Positions 32,862 through 41,442 of a DNA stretch of 50,696 nt are shown here, in pieces. Every line of letters starts with the position of its first letter. Position 1 is the stretch's first letter. The translations under genes and the position numbers were made by a program. Origin of the DNA: Chryseobacterium limigenitum (GTDB lineage Bacteria > Bacteroidota > Bacteroidia > Flavobacteriales > Weeksellaceae). The notes beneath the pieces are model-generated. The model searched no databases, had not been told where the DNA came from, and saw nothing but the letters and a program-made list of their open reading frames with translations. Where the stretch lies: assembly GCF_900114875.1 (NCBI RefSeq), contig NZ_FPKW01000026.1, positions 1 to 50,696 of the forward strand. The letters are read 5' to 3'.

Positions 32862-34472
32862 ATGAAAATGAATAATTTAAAACTCATCATATTTTTGGGC
32901 GTTCTAGCCTCGTGTAGCAGTGCAAAAACTGCTAGTAATAGTGTCGTAAAACCGATTCCAACAAAAAGCTCGACAAAACCTAACAATAATACTTCAAAAC
33001 CCAATATATCTGTTGTAGCCACAAAACCTGCTACAAATCAGCCAACGGAAGAGGTTTTTAGAGTTAATCTTCCTGAGATTAGCAGAGAGTTTCGTGGTGC
33101 GTGGATCGCAAGTGTTGCCAATATCAACTGGCCTTCAAGAAATAATCTAACCGTTGATCAGCAAAAACAGGAAGCGATCAGCATGTTGGATATATTGAAA
33201 GATAACAACTTTAATGCGGTGATTTTCCAGGTTAGACCTTCTGCAGATGCTTTGTATACGAGTAATATCGAGCCATGGTCGTATTTCTTAACAGGAGAGA
33301 CAGGAACGGCTCCTTATCCCAATTACGATCCTTTACAGTTCTGGATCGATGAAGCGCACAAAAGAGGTTTGGAGCTTCATGTTTGGCTAAATCCTTACAG
33401 AGCGCATCATACAAATGGAGGTTCACCAAACAGTCTATCGATGGCAAATAAATTGTCAGACATTGTTGTAAGATTAAAAAACGGAATGTATTGGTTTGAT
33501 CCTGCCAATCCGAAAACGCAAGGCCATGTTTCCAATGTGGTGAAAGATATTGTAAAAAGATATGATATTGATGCTGTACATTTTGATGATTATTTCTATC
33601 CTTATGCAACTTACAATAAAGGAGCAGATTTCCCTGACAATGCTACTTGGAACGCTTATGTAAGCGCTGGAGGAAATCTCTCCAGAGCAGATTGGAGAAG
33701 AGATAATGTGAACAAATTTGTAGAGCGTATCTATAAAGAAATTCATGCTGAAAAAAATTATGTAAGATTTGGGATCAGCCCGTTTGGAATCTGGAAGCCC
33801 GGATATCCTGAAGGAATCGTTGGTTCTTCTCAATATGACGAATTGTATGCTGATGCTAAATTATGGTTAAATAAAGGCTGGGTAGACTATTTCTCGCCAC
33901 AATTATATTGGCCTATAGAATCAAAAGGTCAGCCTTTCGGGGCATTATTAAACTGGTGGAAATCAGAAAACACAATGAATCGCCATTTATGGCCCGGATT
34001 GAATACCGTTGAAATAAAATCTTCAGACCGTCCGACAGAGATTAAAGATCAGATAGAATTATCAAGACAGATTTTAGGAAAAGAGGCAGGCGAAGTTCAT
34101 TGGAGTATTGCAGGATTGACAAAAAATTCAAGCATGCTGCCAACTTTAAAAAATGGACCCTATAAAGAGAAAGCCTTAATTCCAAGAAGTCCTTGGATAA
34201 AAGCCGTACCGTTGCAAACTCCGACATTATTCACCAATGACAACGGAAGTTCAATACAGGCAAGCTGGAGCAATAAAAATATAAAAGACGTTTTCCAATG
34301 GGTGCTTTTCATTCAGTACAACGGAGTTTGGGAAACGCAGATTTTAACCGTAGAAAACCTCACAAAAGATATTCCTAAAAATAAAGACGGTAAAACATTA
34401 AATGCCATTGCTATCAAAGCCATCGACAGGCTAGGAAACGAAAGCGATTACATGGCAAAGAAAGTAAAATAG
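32862..34472 (+). CDS. GH10-like (GHL10/DUF187) lipoprotein, putative glycoside hydrolase
   Basis: 536 residues. A lipobox (VLASC, Cys18) is followed by a Ser/Thr/Lys-rich linker. The GHL10 TIM barrel starts at EFRGAWIASVANINWPS; it contains VIFQVRPSADALY, ELHVWLNPYRAHH, and IDAVHFDDYFYPY, which match the family's conserved acidic sites. A C-terminal Ig-like domain ends the protein. Relatives act on peptidoglycan or polysaccharides at the cell surface. The substrate is not known. The frame opens at a TTG upstream, but ATG 32862 or 32868 fits the signal peptide. Confidence 0.88.
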   Translation: MKMNNLKLIIFLGVLASCSSAKTASNSVVKPIPTKSSTKPNNNTSKPNISVVATKPATNQPTEEVFRVNLPEISREFRGAWIASVANINWPSRNNLTVDQQKQEAISMLDILKDNNFNAVIFQVRPSADALYTSNIEPWSYFLTGETGTAPYPNYDPLQFWIDEAHKRGLELHVWLNPYRAHHTNGGSPNSLSMANKLSDIVVRLKNGMYWFDPANPKTQGHVSNVVKDIVKRYDIDAVHFDDYFYPYATYNKGADFPDNATWNAYVSAGGNLSRADWRRDNVNKFVERIYKEIHAEKNYVRFGISPFGIWKPGYPEGIVGSSQYDELYADAKLWLNKGWVDYFSPQLYWPIESKGQPFGALLNWWKSENTMNRHLWPGLNTVEIKSSDRPTEIKDQIELSRQILGKEAGEVHWSIAGLTKNSSMLPTLKNGPYKEKALIPRSPWIKAVPLQTPTLFTNDNGSSIQASWSNKNIKDVFQWVLFIQYNGVWETQILTVENLTKDIPKNKDGKTLNAIAIKAIDRLGNESDYMAKKVK

Positions 34473-34492
34473 TTTTCTTTAGTAAAATATTA

Positions 34493-34522
34493 AAAACCAG
34501 TTCAGTAGAGCTGGTTTTGTTT
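34493..34522 (+). terminator. Terminator after the GH10-like gene
   Basis: AAAACCAG pairs with CTGGTTTT around a 10-base loop, followed by T-rich sequence. Confidence 0.8.
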
Positions 34523-34719
34523 TTTATGGTTTTGAACTAATTAAAATATGAATAATTGTAATAAATTGATCTTTCATATTTTAGAATAACTATAAATTAT
34601 TAATTTAAATCAATGAAATTCAAATTATTATAAGTCGGTTTAAATATTTTTAATTAAAAATATAATCTTATCGGAATCATTTTTGCATCATTAATGTTAA
34701 TCACACAAAAATATACATT

Positions 34720-35271
34720 ATGAATACTAAAAGACTTTCCGACAGTATGGAAAAAGCATTAAGCGATCAAATGAATAAAGAAATTCATGCTTCACACATT
34801 TTTCTATCTTACGGAATTTGGGCCGATGATAAAGGGTATCAGGGAATTGCAAATTTCCTTTACAGACACGCACAGGAAGAAAGAAATCACTCTATTAAAT
34901 TCATGGAATATGTTTTGAACAGAGGTGGAAAGCCAAAAGTAGACGCTATTCCCGCTCCACCACAGGATCCTGAATCTTTATCCGCTTGTTTTGATGGAGT
35001 TTTCAGACATGAAGTTGATAATACAACCTCAATTTACAGATTGGTAGATATGGCTTTGGAAGAAAAAGACTGGGCAACATGGAATTTTATGCAGTGGTTT
35101 GTTCAGGAACAGATCGAAGAGGAAACTCTGGCTTCAAGCCTAATAGATAAATTGAAAATTGCCGGTGGCGACAGGGCTACAGACGAATCTTTATTTACTT
35201 TGGATAAAACGTTGCAAAATACTCCAAATGACGTACCATTGGCTCAGGAGGCTACAGGTGCCAACCCATAA
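34720..35271 (+). CDS. ftnA: Bacterial non-heme ferritin
   Basis: 183 residues, a four-helix bundle. Ferroxidase ligands are visible: Glu21 in DQMNKEIHAS, Glu54 and His57 in HAQEERNH, a further Glu in FRHEVDNTTSI and Gln in WFVQEQIEEE. These match FtnA-type 24-mers that oxidise Fe(II) and store it as ferric mineral. The tail after residue 165 is longer than usual and Asn/Ala-rich. Monocistronic, with a T-rich region containing CATTTTTG 33 bases upstream as a loose promoter and a terminator after it. Confidence 0.93.
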   Translation: MNTKRLSDSMEKALSDQMNKEIHASHIFLSYGIWADDKGYQGIANFLYRHAQEERNHSIKFMEYVLNRGGKPKVDAIPAPPQDPESLSACFDGVFRHEVDNTTSIYRLVDMALEEKDWATWNFMQWFVQEQIEEETLASSLIDKLKIAGGDRATDESLFTLDKTLQNTPNDVPLAQEATGANP

Positions 35272-35300
35272 AAGCCAATTTGGTGAAATAAAAATTATTG

Positions 35301-35330
35301 AAAATCTGTCAAAATACCGGCAGATTTTTT
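35301..35330 (+). terminator. Terminator of the ferritin gene
   Basis: AAATCTG and CAGATTT form the stem with a short imperfect extension, followed by a T run. Confidence 0.8.
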
Positions 35331-35356
35331 TATTATGAAACTCATTGTAAAATCAC

Positions 35357-35364
35357 TATCTTTG
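35357..35364 (+). promoter_or_regulatory. Promoter of ychF
   Basis: TATCTTTG matches TAnnTTTG and is followed by CACACC; it lies 53 bases upstream of the ychF start. Confidence 0.7.
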
Positions 35365-35417
35365 CACACCTTTAACGAGCAATAAGTCAAAAGCTGTTTG
35401 CTAAAAGCTAAGAATAT

Positions 35418-36509
35418 ATGAAATGTGGAATCGTAGGCTTACCGAATGTTGGTAAATCAACTCTTTTTAACTGTTTAAGCAACGCAAAAGCTCAATCAGC
35501 AAACTATCCTTTCTGTACAATCGAACCAAATTTGGGAACTGTTTCAGTGCCGGATCACAGATTGTTTGAATTGGAAAAATTAGTAAATCCCGAGAGAGTT
35601 TTACCAGCTGTTGTTGAGATCGTAGATATTGCCGGTCTTGTAAAAGGAGCGAGCAAAGGAGAAGGATTAGGAAACCAGTTCTTAGCAAATATCCGCGAAT
35701 GTGAGGCAATTATTCACGTTTTAAGATGTTTTGATAACGGAAATATCATTCACGTTGAAGGTTCAGTTGATCCAATGAGAGATAAAGAAATTATCGATAT
35801 TGAGCTTCAATTGAAAGATCTTGAAACTGTTGGAAAAGCAGTAGAAAAAGCTAAAAAATTCATCAAATCTGGAAAGAAAGATGATATTCAGACTTACGAA
35901 ACACTTCAAAGCCTTGAGAAATTTATCGAAGACGGTAAAAATGCAAGAGAATTTCCTATGGATGATTTTGCAAAATCAATTATTGAAGGTGTTCAGCTTT
36001 TAACAAACAAGCCTGTACTGTACGTTTGTAATGTAGACGAAAATTCTATCAAAAACGGAAACGACTGGATCGCTAAGATCGAGGAAATGGCTAAAAATGA
36101 AAATGCTGAAGTTGTTGTTTTAGCAGCTCAGATCGAAGCAGATATCAATGAATTGGAGACTTTTGAAGAAAGAGAAATTTTCCTTGAAGAGCTTGGACTT
36201 ACTGAACCAGGTGTAAACCGTTTGATCAGAAAAGCATATGATTTGTTGAAACTTCAGACGTATTTCACGGCTGGTGTTAAAGAAGTTAGAGCCTGGACAA
36301 TCGGACAGGGTTGGACTGCCCCTCAAGCTGCAGGAGTAATTCACACAGATTTCGAAAAAGGATTCATCCGTGCTGAGGTTATCAAATTTGATGATTATAT
36401 GACGTATGGTTCTGAGGTTAAAATTAAGGAAGCAGGAAAGCTTTCTGTGGAAGGTAAAGAATATATCGTGAAAGACGGAGACATTATGCACTTCAGATTC
36501 AACGTATAA
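35418..36509 (+). CDS. ychF: Redox-regulated ATPase YchF (OLA1 family)
   Basis: 363 residues, the normal length. The G1 loop is GLPNVGKST (residues 7-15), and EIVDIAGLVKGASKGEGLGN is the switch/G3 region. The G4 position has NVDE in place of NKXD, the change that makes this family prefer ATP. A TGS-like domain closes the protein (AWTIGQGW...VKDGDIMHFRF). It interacts with the ribosome and the proteasome-like machinery in model systems. Monocistronic with its own promoter and terminator. Confidence 0.95.
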   Translation: MKCGIVGLPNVGKSTLFNCLSNAKAQSANYPFCTIEPNLGTVSVPDHRLFELEKLVNPERVLPAVVEIVDIAGLVKGASKGEGLGNQFLANIRECEAIIHVLRCFDNGNIIHVEGSVDPMRDKEIIDIELQLKDLETVGKAVEKAKKFIKSGKKDDIQTYETLQSLEKFIEDGKNAREFPMDDFAKSIIEGVQLLTNKPVLYVCNVDENSIKNGNDWIAKIEEMAKNENAEVVVLAAQIEADINELETFEEREIFLEELGLTEPGVNRLIRKAYDLLKLQTYFTAGVKEVRAWTIGQGWTAPQAAGVIHTDFEKGFIRAEVIKFDDYMTYGSEVKIKEAGKLSVEGKEYIVKDGDIMHFRFNV

Positions 36510-36541
36510 TAAGAGAATATTAAAGTTAGTTATAAATGAAG

Positions 36542-36573
36542 AACGCTTCCAATGTATTTTGGGAGCGTTTTTT
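36542..36573 (+). terminator. Terminator of ychF
   Basis: AACGCTTCCAA pairs with TTGGGAGCGTT (one G-T pair), then a T run. Confidence 0.85.
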
Positions 36574-36599
36574 GCATTCAATCGGGAAACCTTTTACCT

Positions 36600-37670
36600 A
36601 TGAAGTTTTTATATTTTTTTGTTTTTGCATTATTTTTTTCATGTACTAAAAGTTTAGAAGATAGATGTTTCACTAAAGGTGAAGAAAAGTCTGATTATGT
36701 TGAAGAAAAACCCTACACAGTAAAACAAATTCTTGAAGAGAAACCAGATTATCTTGAAATTATTAATTTGGATAAATTTAGAAGCTTTAAAAAAGATAGT
36801 TCAGAATATAGAAGTAATTATTATAGCTCTGAAGCTAACGAACAATATTGGAAAGATCAAAAGATAATATTTGTAAATTTTGAGAAACAATTTTTTGGAC
36901 AGTTTGAATATTCATTTAAACAAAATAATGACAGTGTTCAATATGCTTTAGGAAGAAATGGATTAGGTTATTGGCTTTTAGAAATTAGAAATAATCAACC
37001 TTCCGCCTATTTTTTAGGATTAAGTTTTAGTCATTATTATTTTAATAAGATTCAAGAAAATCCAATTGTAAAAGATGGTTTTTTTCAGATTGAAGGAAGC
37101 TTAGTAAAACTCATAAAAACTCCTCGGCAAGATAGTTATGCAGCACTTGAAGATGGGAAGTTATTCAAGATAGATTTAAAAGAATTGAAGAAAGATTCTG
37201 ATAAAGATGGGTACAACGATATTTTTGAAAAAAGCTTTGGTTTAAACCCAAAAAATAAAGATTCTGACGGAGATGGTATAAATGATTTTGATGATACTAA
37301 TCCTATGTTTAGATCTGAAAAAAATAAGTTTAGTGAACTTTATCAAAGGTTATTGCCTGAATATGCAGGAGTCCCAAATTTCAAACAACTACATTATTAT
37401 TTTGAAGTTTTTGAAACGGATTGTGATTATTTTCATCAAGTAAATCCTGATTATAGAATATTATTTGTTTCAGAAGAAAAAAATAAGAAATCAGATTATA
37501 TAAAAGTTACTGATGTTTTTGATTATGGATTCTCAAAAATTAGAAAAGATAAAACATATCCAAATAAATTTTACTTATATGAATGGGGGAGTTCTCATAC
37601 AAACAGTTATTCTGCTGAATATAAAAACGGAAAATGGGAATTGGAAATGACAGGACAAATTGTTTCTTAA
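36600..37670 (+). CDS. Lipoprotein with calcium-binding (thrombospondin type 3-like) repeats
   Basis: 356 residues from the ATG just after the ychF terminator; the frame opens 16 codons earlier, inside that terminator. The signal peptide has lipobox LFFSC (Cys15). A mixed beta region of unknown type follows. Near residue 200, DSDKDGYNDIFEKSFGLNP and DSDGDGINDFDDTNP form two TSP3-like calcium loops. The rest shows no recognised domain. It is convergent with a tiny double-glycine-leader gene and shares a terminator with it. A surface role is inferred from the lipobox and calcium loops. Confidence 0.82.
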   Translation: MKFLYFFVFALFFSCTKSLEDRCFTKGEEKSDYVEEKPYTVKQILEEKPDYLEIINLDKFRSFKKDSSEYRSNYYSSEANEQYWKDQKIIFVNFEKQFFGQFEYSFKQNNDSVQYALGRNGLGYWLLEIRNNQPSAYFLGLSFSHYYFNKIQENPIVKDGFFQIEGSLVKLIKTPRQDSYAALEDGKLFKIDLKELKKDSDKDGYNDIFEKSFGLNPKNKDSDGDGINDFDDTNPMFRSEKNKFSELYQRLLPEYAGVPNFKQLHYYFEVFETDCDYFHQVNPDYRILFVSEEKNKKSDYIKVTDVFDYGFSKIRKDKTYPNKFYLYEWGSSHTNSYSAEYKNGKWELEMTGQIVS

Positions 37671-37677
37671 AAACAAA

Positions 37678-37703
37678 AATACCGCTCAAAACTGAGCGGT
37701 ATT
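37678..37703. terminator. Bidirectional terminator, lipoprotein gene and GG-leader peptide gene
   Basis: AATACCGCTCA pairs with TGAGCGGTATT around AAAC. T/A tails are present on both sides. Confidence 0.85.
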
Positions 37704-37727
37704 CCTTTTGAAAATATAATATTTTAA

Positions 37728-37886
37728 CTACGGTAATTCTGGTCTGCATTGCAATTGCGCGCAGCTTAATGATACTTTTTTACATCCTCCTGTCCAAGGA
37801 TCGATGCAATCCAATAATCCGCCTTTGATGGTTCTTAATTGCTTTTTATTCAGCTTCTTTCCTTTTTGTAGATTTTGGTTTTTCAT
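37728..37886 (-). CDS. Double-glycine-leader peptide, bacteriocin-like
   Basis: 52 residues, a very short gene. The leader MKNQNLQKGKKLNKKQLRTI ends at KGG, the classic double-glycine processing site cut by C39-peptidase ABC exporters. The core after GG is LLDCIDPWTGGCKKVSLSCA and then QLQCRPELP, with four cysteines. This is the layout of the bacteriocin-like peptides often found in Chryseobacterium, although no transporter or modification enzyme lies in this window. It sits alone between the calcium lipoprotein and the AraC gene. Antimicrobial or signalling activity is inference; the leader itself is seen. Confidence 0.75.
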   Translation of the reverse strand: MKNQNLQKGKKLNKKQLRTIKGGLLDCIDPWTGGCKKVSLSCAQLQCRPELP

Positions 37887-38055
37887 AGTGTTTGATTTTT
37901 AGTGAGTTAGTGAAAACGAAGTTATGAAAAATTATCTTGAGTAAATCACTTTTATTGGAATTTTTTTAAAAAGGATTAATGAATAAATGTAAATTAAATA
38001 TTCTCATCTCAAGTTTGTAAAACTTCATATATTTGAATTTTACAAATCAAAGGTC
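37887..38055. other. Divergent intergenic region, GG peptide and AraC gene
   Basis: 169 bases upstream of both genes. On the minus strand TAACTTCG is a one-mismatch TAnnTTTG box about 46 bases before the peptide start. No other signal is clear. Confidence 0.4.
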
Positions 38056-38994
38056 ATGGAAAAAATTGCACACGCTTCTTTAGAAGATTTTTATAAAGAA
38101 ATGACAGCCAAACTAGGAAAAGACCTCGAAAGTATTTTTCCTAAAGGTCTTCACAAGGATATTGGGCATTTCAATGTTTTTGATATAGCCCAGACTATTG
38201 AAAAAATAAAGATAACTTCTGAAATGCCCTATAACAGGAGGAAGTATTACAAAATCAGCCTGATCAGAGGTAAAAACAGGGCAGAATATGCAGATAAAGT
38301 TATCCAGATTAAAAAGAATGCTTTGCTTTTTGCCACACCCAAAGTTCCTTACCATTGGATTCCTGAAGATCCCGATCAGTCGGGTAGTTTCTGTGTTTTT
38401 ACGGAAGATTTTTTCATTAAAAACAATTCCAGAAGTTCTCTTGAAGATTTACCGATTTTTCAACCGGGAAATATTCCTTTGTTTGAAATTGATGATGAAT
38501 TGGCCGATGAGATTGAACAGCTTTTCGTGAAAATCAAAAAGGAGATTGCTTCAGATTATATTTTTAAATATGATTTAATCCGCAATTATGTAGTAGAACT
38601 GATTCATTACGGGCAAAAATTACAACCTGCTACAAAGCTGTCAACTTCAAATGATGCTTCGTTAAGAGTGGTGACTTTATTTATAGAATTGCTTGAAAGA
38701 CAGTTCCCAATTGAATCTAATGAACAAAGGTTACAGCTTAAAACTGCAAAAGATTATGCTGATCGGCTGTCAGTTCATGTGAATTATTTAAACAAAAAGT
38801 TAAAGGAAAATACAGGAAAAACAACAACTGAATTTATTGCAGACCGCATGATTCAGGAAGCAAAAATTCTATTAAAACAAACAAAATGGAATGTCTCAGA
38901 AATATCTTACGCACTGGGATTTGAAGAAATCGCCCACTTTTCAAACTTCTTCAAGAGAAAAACTACGGTTACGCCTTTAGAATTTCGGTCGTGA
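38056..38994 (+). CDS. AraC-family transcriptional regulator
   Basis: 312 residues. The N-terminal sensing domain contains MPYNRRKYYKISLIRGKNRA, and the C-terminal pair of HTH motifs holds YADRLSVHVNYLNKKLKEN and EISYALGFEEIAHFSNFFKR, the AraC signature. It is the counterpart of the regulator at 18932-19846, with shared wording in both halves. An SDR oxidoreductase gene follows 87 bases downstream on the same strand and is the probable target. Effector unknown. The two-block match between regulators suggests they arose by duplication. Confidence 0.92.
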   Translation: MEKIAHASLEDFYKEMTAKLGKDLESIFPKGLHKDIGHFNVFDIAQTIEKIKITSEMPYNRRKYYKISLIRGKNRAEYADKVIQIKKNALLFATPKVPYHWIPEDPDQSGSFCVFTEDFFIKNNSRSSLEDLPIFQPGNIPLFEIDDELADEIEQLFVKIKKEIASDYIFKYDLIRNYVVELIHYGQKLQPATKLSTSNDASLRVVTLFIELLERQFPIESNEQRLQLKTAKDYADRLSVHVNYLNKKLKENTGKTTTEFIADRMIQEAKILLKQTKWNVSEISYALGFEEIAHFSNFFKRKTTVTPLEFRS

Positions 38995-39081
38995 TTTGAA
39001 TTTTGCAAATATCAGATTGATTCGAGCAAACACATCAATGGTAAATTGTCGGAACTTTGTCTCATTAAAATAAACAACAAA

Positions 39082-39846
39082 ATGAATACACAAACAAAAA
39101 TCGCATTAGTTACCGGTGGAAGCCGCGGATTAGGGAAAAATTCGGCGTTAAAGATTGCTCAAAAAGGTCTTGACGTAATCATTACTTACAGAAGCAATAA
39201 GGAAGAAGCAGATAAAGTTGTTGAAGAAGTTCAGGCTTTGGGAAGAAAGGCAATTGCTTATCAATTAAACACAAAAGATATTAAAAGTTTCGATGCCTTC
39301 GTAAAAACAGTCGGAGATCATTTGGAGGAAAATACAGGAAGCAGAAACATCGATTTCCTTGTAAATAATGCCGGAACAGCTTTATATGCGCCGATTTCGG
39401 AGGTTACAGAAGAGCAATTGGATGATGTTGTGGATATTCACTTTAAAGGAGTGTTTTTCTTAACTCAAAAATTCTTGCCTTTTATTAATGATGGTGGTGG
39501 TATCGTTAATGTTTCTTCAGGATTGGCAAGATTTGCGTTGCCTGGATCTTCTGTTTACGGTTCTATAAAAGCGGGTGTTGAAATGCTGACAAAATATATG
39601 GCGAAAGAATTGGGTTCAAGAAAAATCAGAGCGAATGTTGTTGCTCCGGGTGCTATCGAAACTGATTTTGGCGGTGGCAGAACGAGAGATGACAAACAGG
39701 TAAATGACACGATTTCAAGCATTACAGCCTTGGGAAGAGCCGGTTTACCGGACGATATCGGTGGAGTAGTTGCATTCTTATGTACTGAAGACTCTGGTTG
39801 GGTTAACGGACAAAGAATTGAGGCTTCCGGTGGAATGTTTTTGTAG
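39082..39846 (+). CDS. SDR-family oxidoreductase
   Basis: 254 residues from ATG 39082; the frame opens 12 codons earlier, but the TGGSRGLG cofactor motif then lies at its usual distance. Motifs are VTGGSRGLGKNSA, NNAGTALY, the Ser of VNVSSG, and the YGSIKAG catalytic Tyr-Lys. The C-terminal VNGQRIEASGGMF is typical of FabG-like enzymes. It likely reduces a carbonyl or oxidises an alcohol with NADPH; no substrate can be named. It is probably controlled by the AraC regulator 87 bases upstream. Confidence 0.92.
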   Translation: MNTQTKIALVTGGSRGLGKNSALKIAQKGLDVIITYRSNKEEADKVVEEVQALGRKAIAYQLNTKDIKSFDAFVKTVGDHLEENTGSRNIDFLVNNAGTALYAPISEVTEEQLDDVVDIHFKGVFFLTQKFLPFINDGGGIVNVSSGLARFALPGSSVYGSIKAGVEMLTKYMAKELGSRKIRANVVAPGAIETDFGGGRTRDDKQVNDTISSITALGRAGLPDDIGGVVAFLCTEDSGWVNGQRIEASGGMFL

Positions 39847-39856
39847 AATAATAATT

Positions 39857-39957
39857 GGTAGCTTCGAGAGCCTCAGCCACCAATTGTGAACGTTTTATCC
39901 ATTCGTACTAAGAAGATGTTTATTATATAGACGGTGGCTGAGGTTCTCGAAGCTACC
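39857..39957. repeat. Palindromic intergenic element (25-bp arms)
   Basis: Arms at 39857-39881 and 39933-39957 are inverted repeats of 25 bp with one mismatch, beginning GGTAGCTTCGAGAGCCTCAG. They enclose 51 bases between the convergent SDR and aminotransferase genes. GC content of the arms exceeds that of the surroundings, suggesting an inserted element. It may also end transcription in both directions. Confidence 0.8.
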
Positions 39958-39962
39958 GTTTT

Positions 39963-41111
39963 TTATAATTTAGACAAATTCTCAATCGCCCTTTCCAAAG
40001 TTTCCTGTTTCTTCGCAAAACAAAGACGAATCACATTTTCATTTAATTTATTTTTATAAAAAGATGAAAACGGAACACTTGCCACTTTATGATTAATAGT
40101 TAATTCACTTGCAAATTCAAAATCATTTTTATCTGAAATTTTATCATATTTCAACGCTTGGAAATAAGTTCCTTCACAATCCAATAATTCGAAAGACGTG
40201 TTAGCTAAGCCTTGTCTTAAAAAGTCTCTTTTTTCCTGAAAGAATTGATTTAAATGATTGTAATGATCATCATTTTTCATGTATTCAGCTAAAGCCAGCT
40301 GGATTGGAGTATTCACGCAGAAAACATTGAACTGATGCACTTTTCTGAACTCATCCGTTAAAGCTTTCGGAGCGGCGCAATAGCCAATTTTCCAGCCTGT
40401 AACATGAAAAAGCTTTCCGAAAGAGGCAACCAGAAGGCTTCTTTCTTTTAGTTCGGGATATTTACAGATGCTTAAATGTTTCTTTCCGTCAAAAACGATA
40501 TTTTCGTAGACTTCATCACTTAAAATTAATATCGGAGTATCTTTTACAATAGAGATCAATTCCTGAATATCATTGTCTTTTAAAATCTTTCCTGAAGGGT
40601 TATTCGGATTGTTAAGAATGATCATTTTGGTTTTATCTGAAACTAAATTTTTCACGACGCTCCAATCAATTTCGTAATCGGGAGCTTTCATTTCAAAACG
40701 CTTTACAATTCCTCCGAAAAGCTCTACTGTAGGCTCATAACAGTCATAAGCCGGTTCGAAAATAATGACTTCATCATATTTTTTAATGAAAGTTGCGATG
40801 GCTGTGAAAATAGCCTGCGTTCCGCCTGCAGTAACAGTTATTTCTGTGTCGGGATGATAAACAGCTTGGTGGCTGTTTTCAATTTTTCTTGCAATTTCTT
40901 CCTTTAAACCTATCATTCCGCCCAAAGGAGCATATTGATTAAACCCTTTTTTAATGAAATGGTCTACATGATTTAATAAATCAGAATCGGGCATGAAATC
41001 CGGAAATCCTTGTGAAAGATTGATGGCTTCATTTTCATTGGCCAATTGCGTCATCTGACTGAAGATCGTAGTTCCGACATCGGAAAGTTTAGAAAAAGGA
41101 AGTTGTATCAT
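39963..41111 (-). CDS. Class I PLP-dependent aminotransferase (methionine aminotransferase-like)
   Basis: 382 residues. The PLP-binding lysine is in SFGKLFHVTGWKIGY, with the usual NNPNNPSGKIL, DEVYENIVFD and RLCFAKK motifs of fold-type I class I aminotransferases. The N-terminal MTQLANENEAINLSQGFPDF and the overall length match the YbdL/methionine aminotransferase branch, which favours methionine and aromatic amino acids. The gene is monocistronic and divergent from the topoisomerase gene across 331 bases. Substrate preference is inferred from likeness only. Confidence 0.9.
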   Translation of the reverse strand: MIQLPFSKLSDVGTTIFSQMTQLANENEAINLSQGFPDFMPDSDLLNHVDHFIKKGFNQYAPLGGMIGLKEEIARKIENSHQAVYHPDTEITVTAGGTQAIFTAIATFIKKYDEVIIFEPAYDCYEPTVELFGGIVKRFEMKAPDYEIDWSVVKNLVSDKTKMIILNNPNNPSGKILKDNDIQELISIVKDTPILILSDEVYENIVFDGKKHLSICKYPELKERSLLVASFGKLFHVTGWKIGYCAAPKALTDEFRKVHQFNVFCVNTPIQLALAEYMKNDDHYNHLNQFFQEKRDFLRQGLANTSFELLDCEGTYFQALKYDKISDKNDFEFASELTINHKVASVPFSSFYKNKLNENVIRLCFAKKQETLERAIENLSKL

Positions 41112-41442
41112 TAAAACAAATTTTTTATTTACACCGAATTTAATTTATTTTTTGCAATCCGTACAGATTATTTAAAGGAAAAGATCACCGTTAGTCTGAA
41201 TTTTATCAATTTTTAAATTTAAGGTAGGAATATATCAGATTACAATATTTTTAAGCTGAAAAATAATCTTGATAAAATTGAAATGAACAGAATATTTCTT
41301 GCATAATTTTTAATAATACTTTAAATATCCATTTTGATAATCAATAATCCAATAAATTGTCAGTAAATTTTGAAAAACGGATTGAAAAAATTCGGATAAT
41401 TTTGTCCAATTTCGTACTTTTGTATGTTTGCTGAAATAATAT
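41112..41442. other. Divergent intergenic region, aminotransferase and parE
   Basis: 331 AT-rich bases with a promoter for parE near the right end. No gene, repeat or hairpin of note was seen in the remainder. Confidence 0.6.
41415..41422 (+). promoter_or_regulatory. Promoter of parE
   Basis: TACTTTTG matches TAnnTTTG and lies 20 bases before the parE start codon. Confidence 0.7.
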
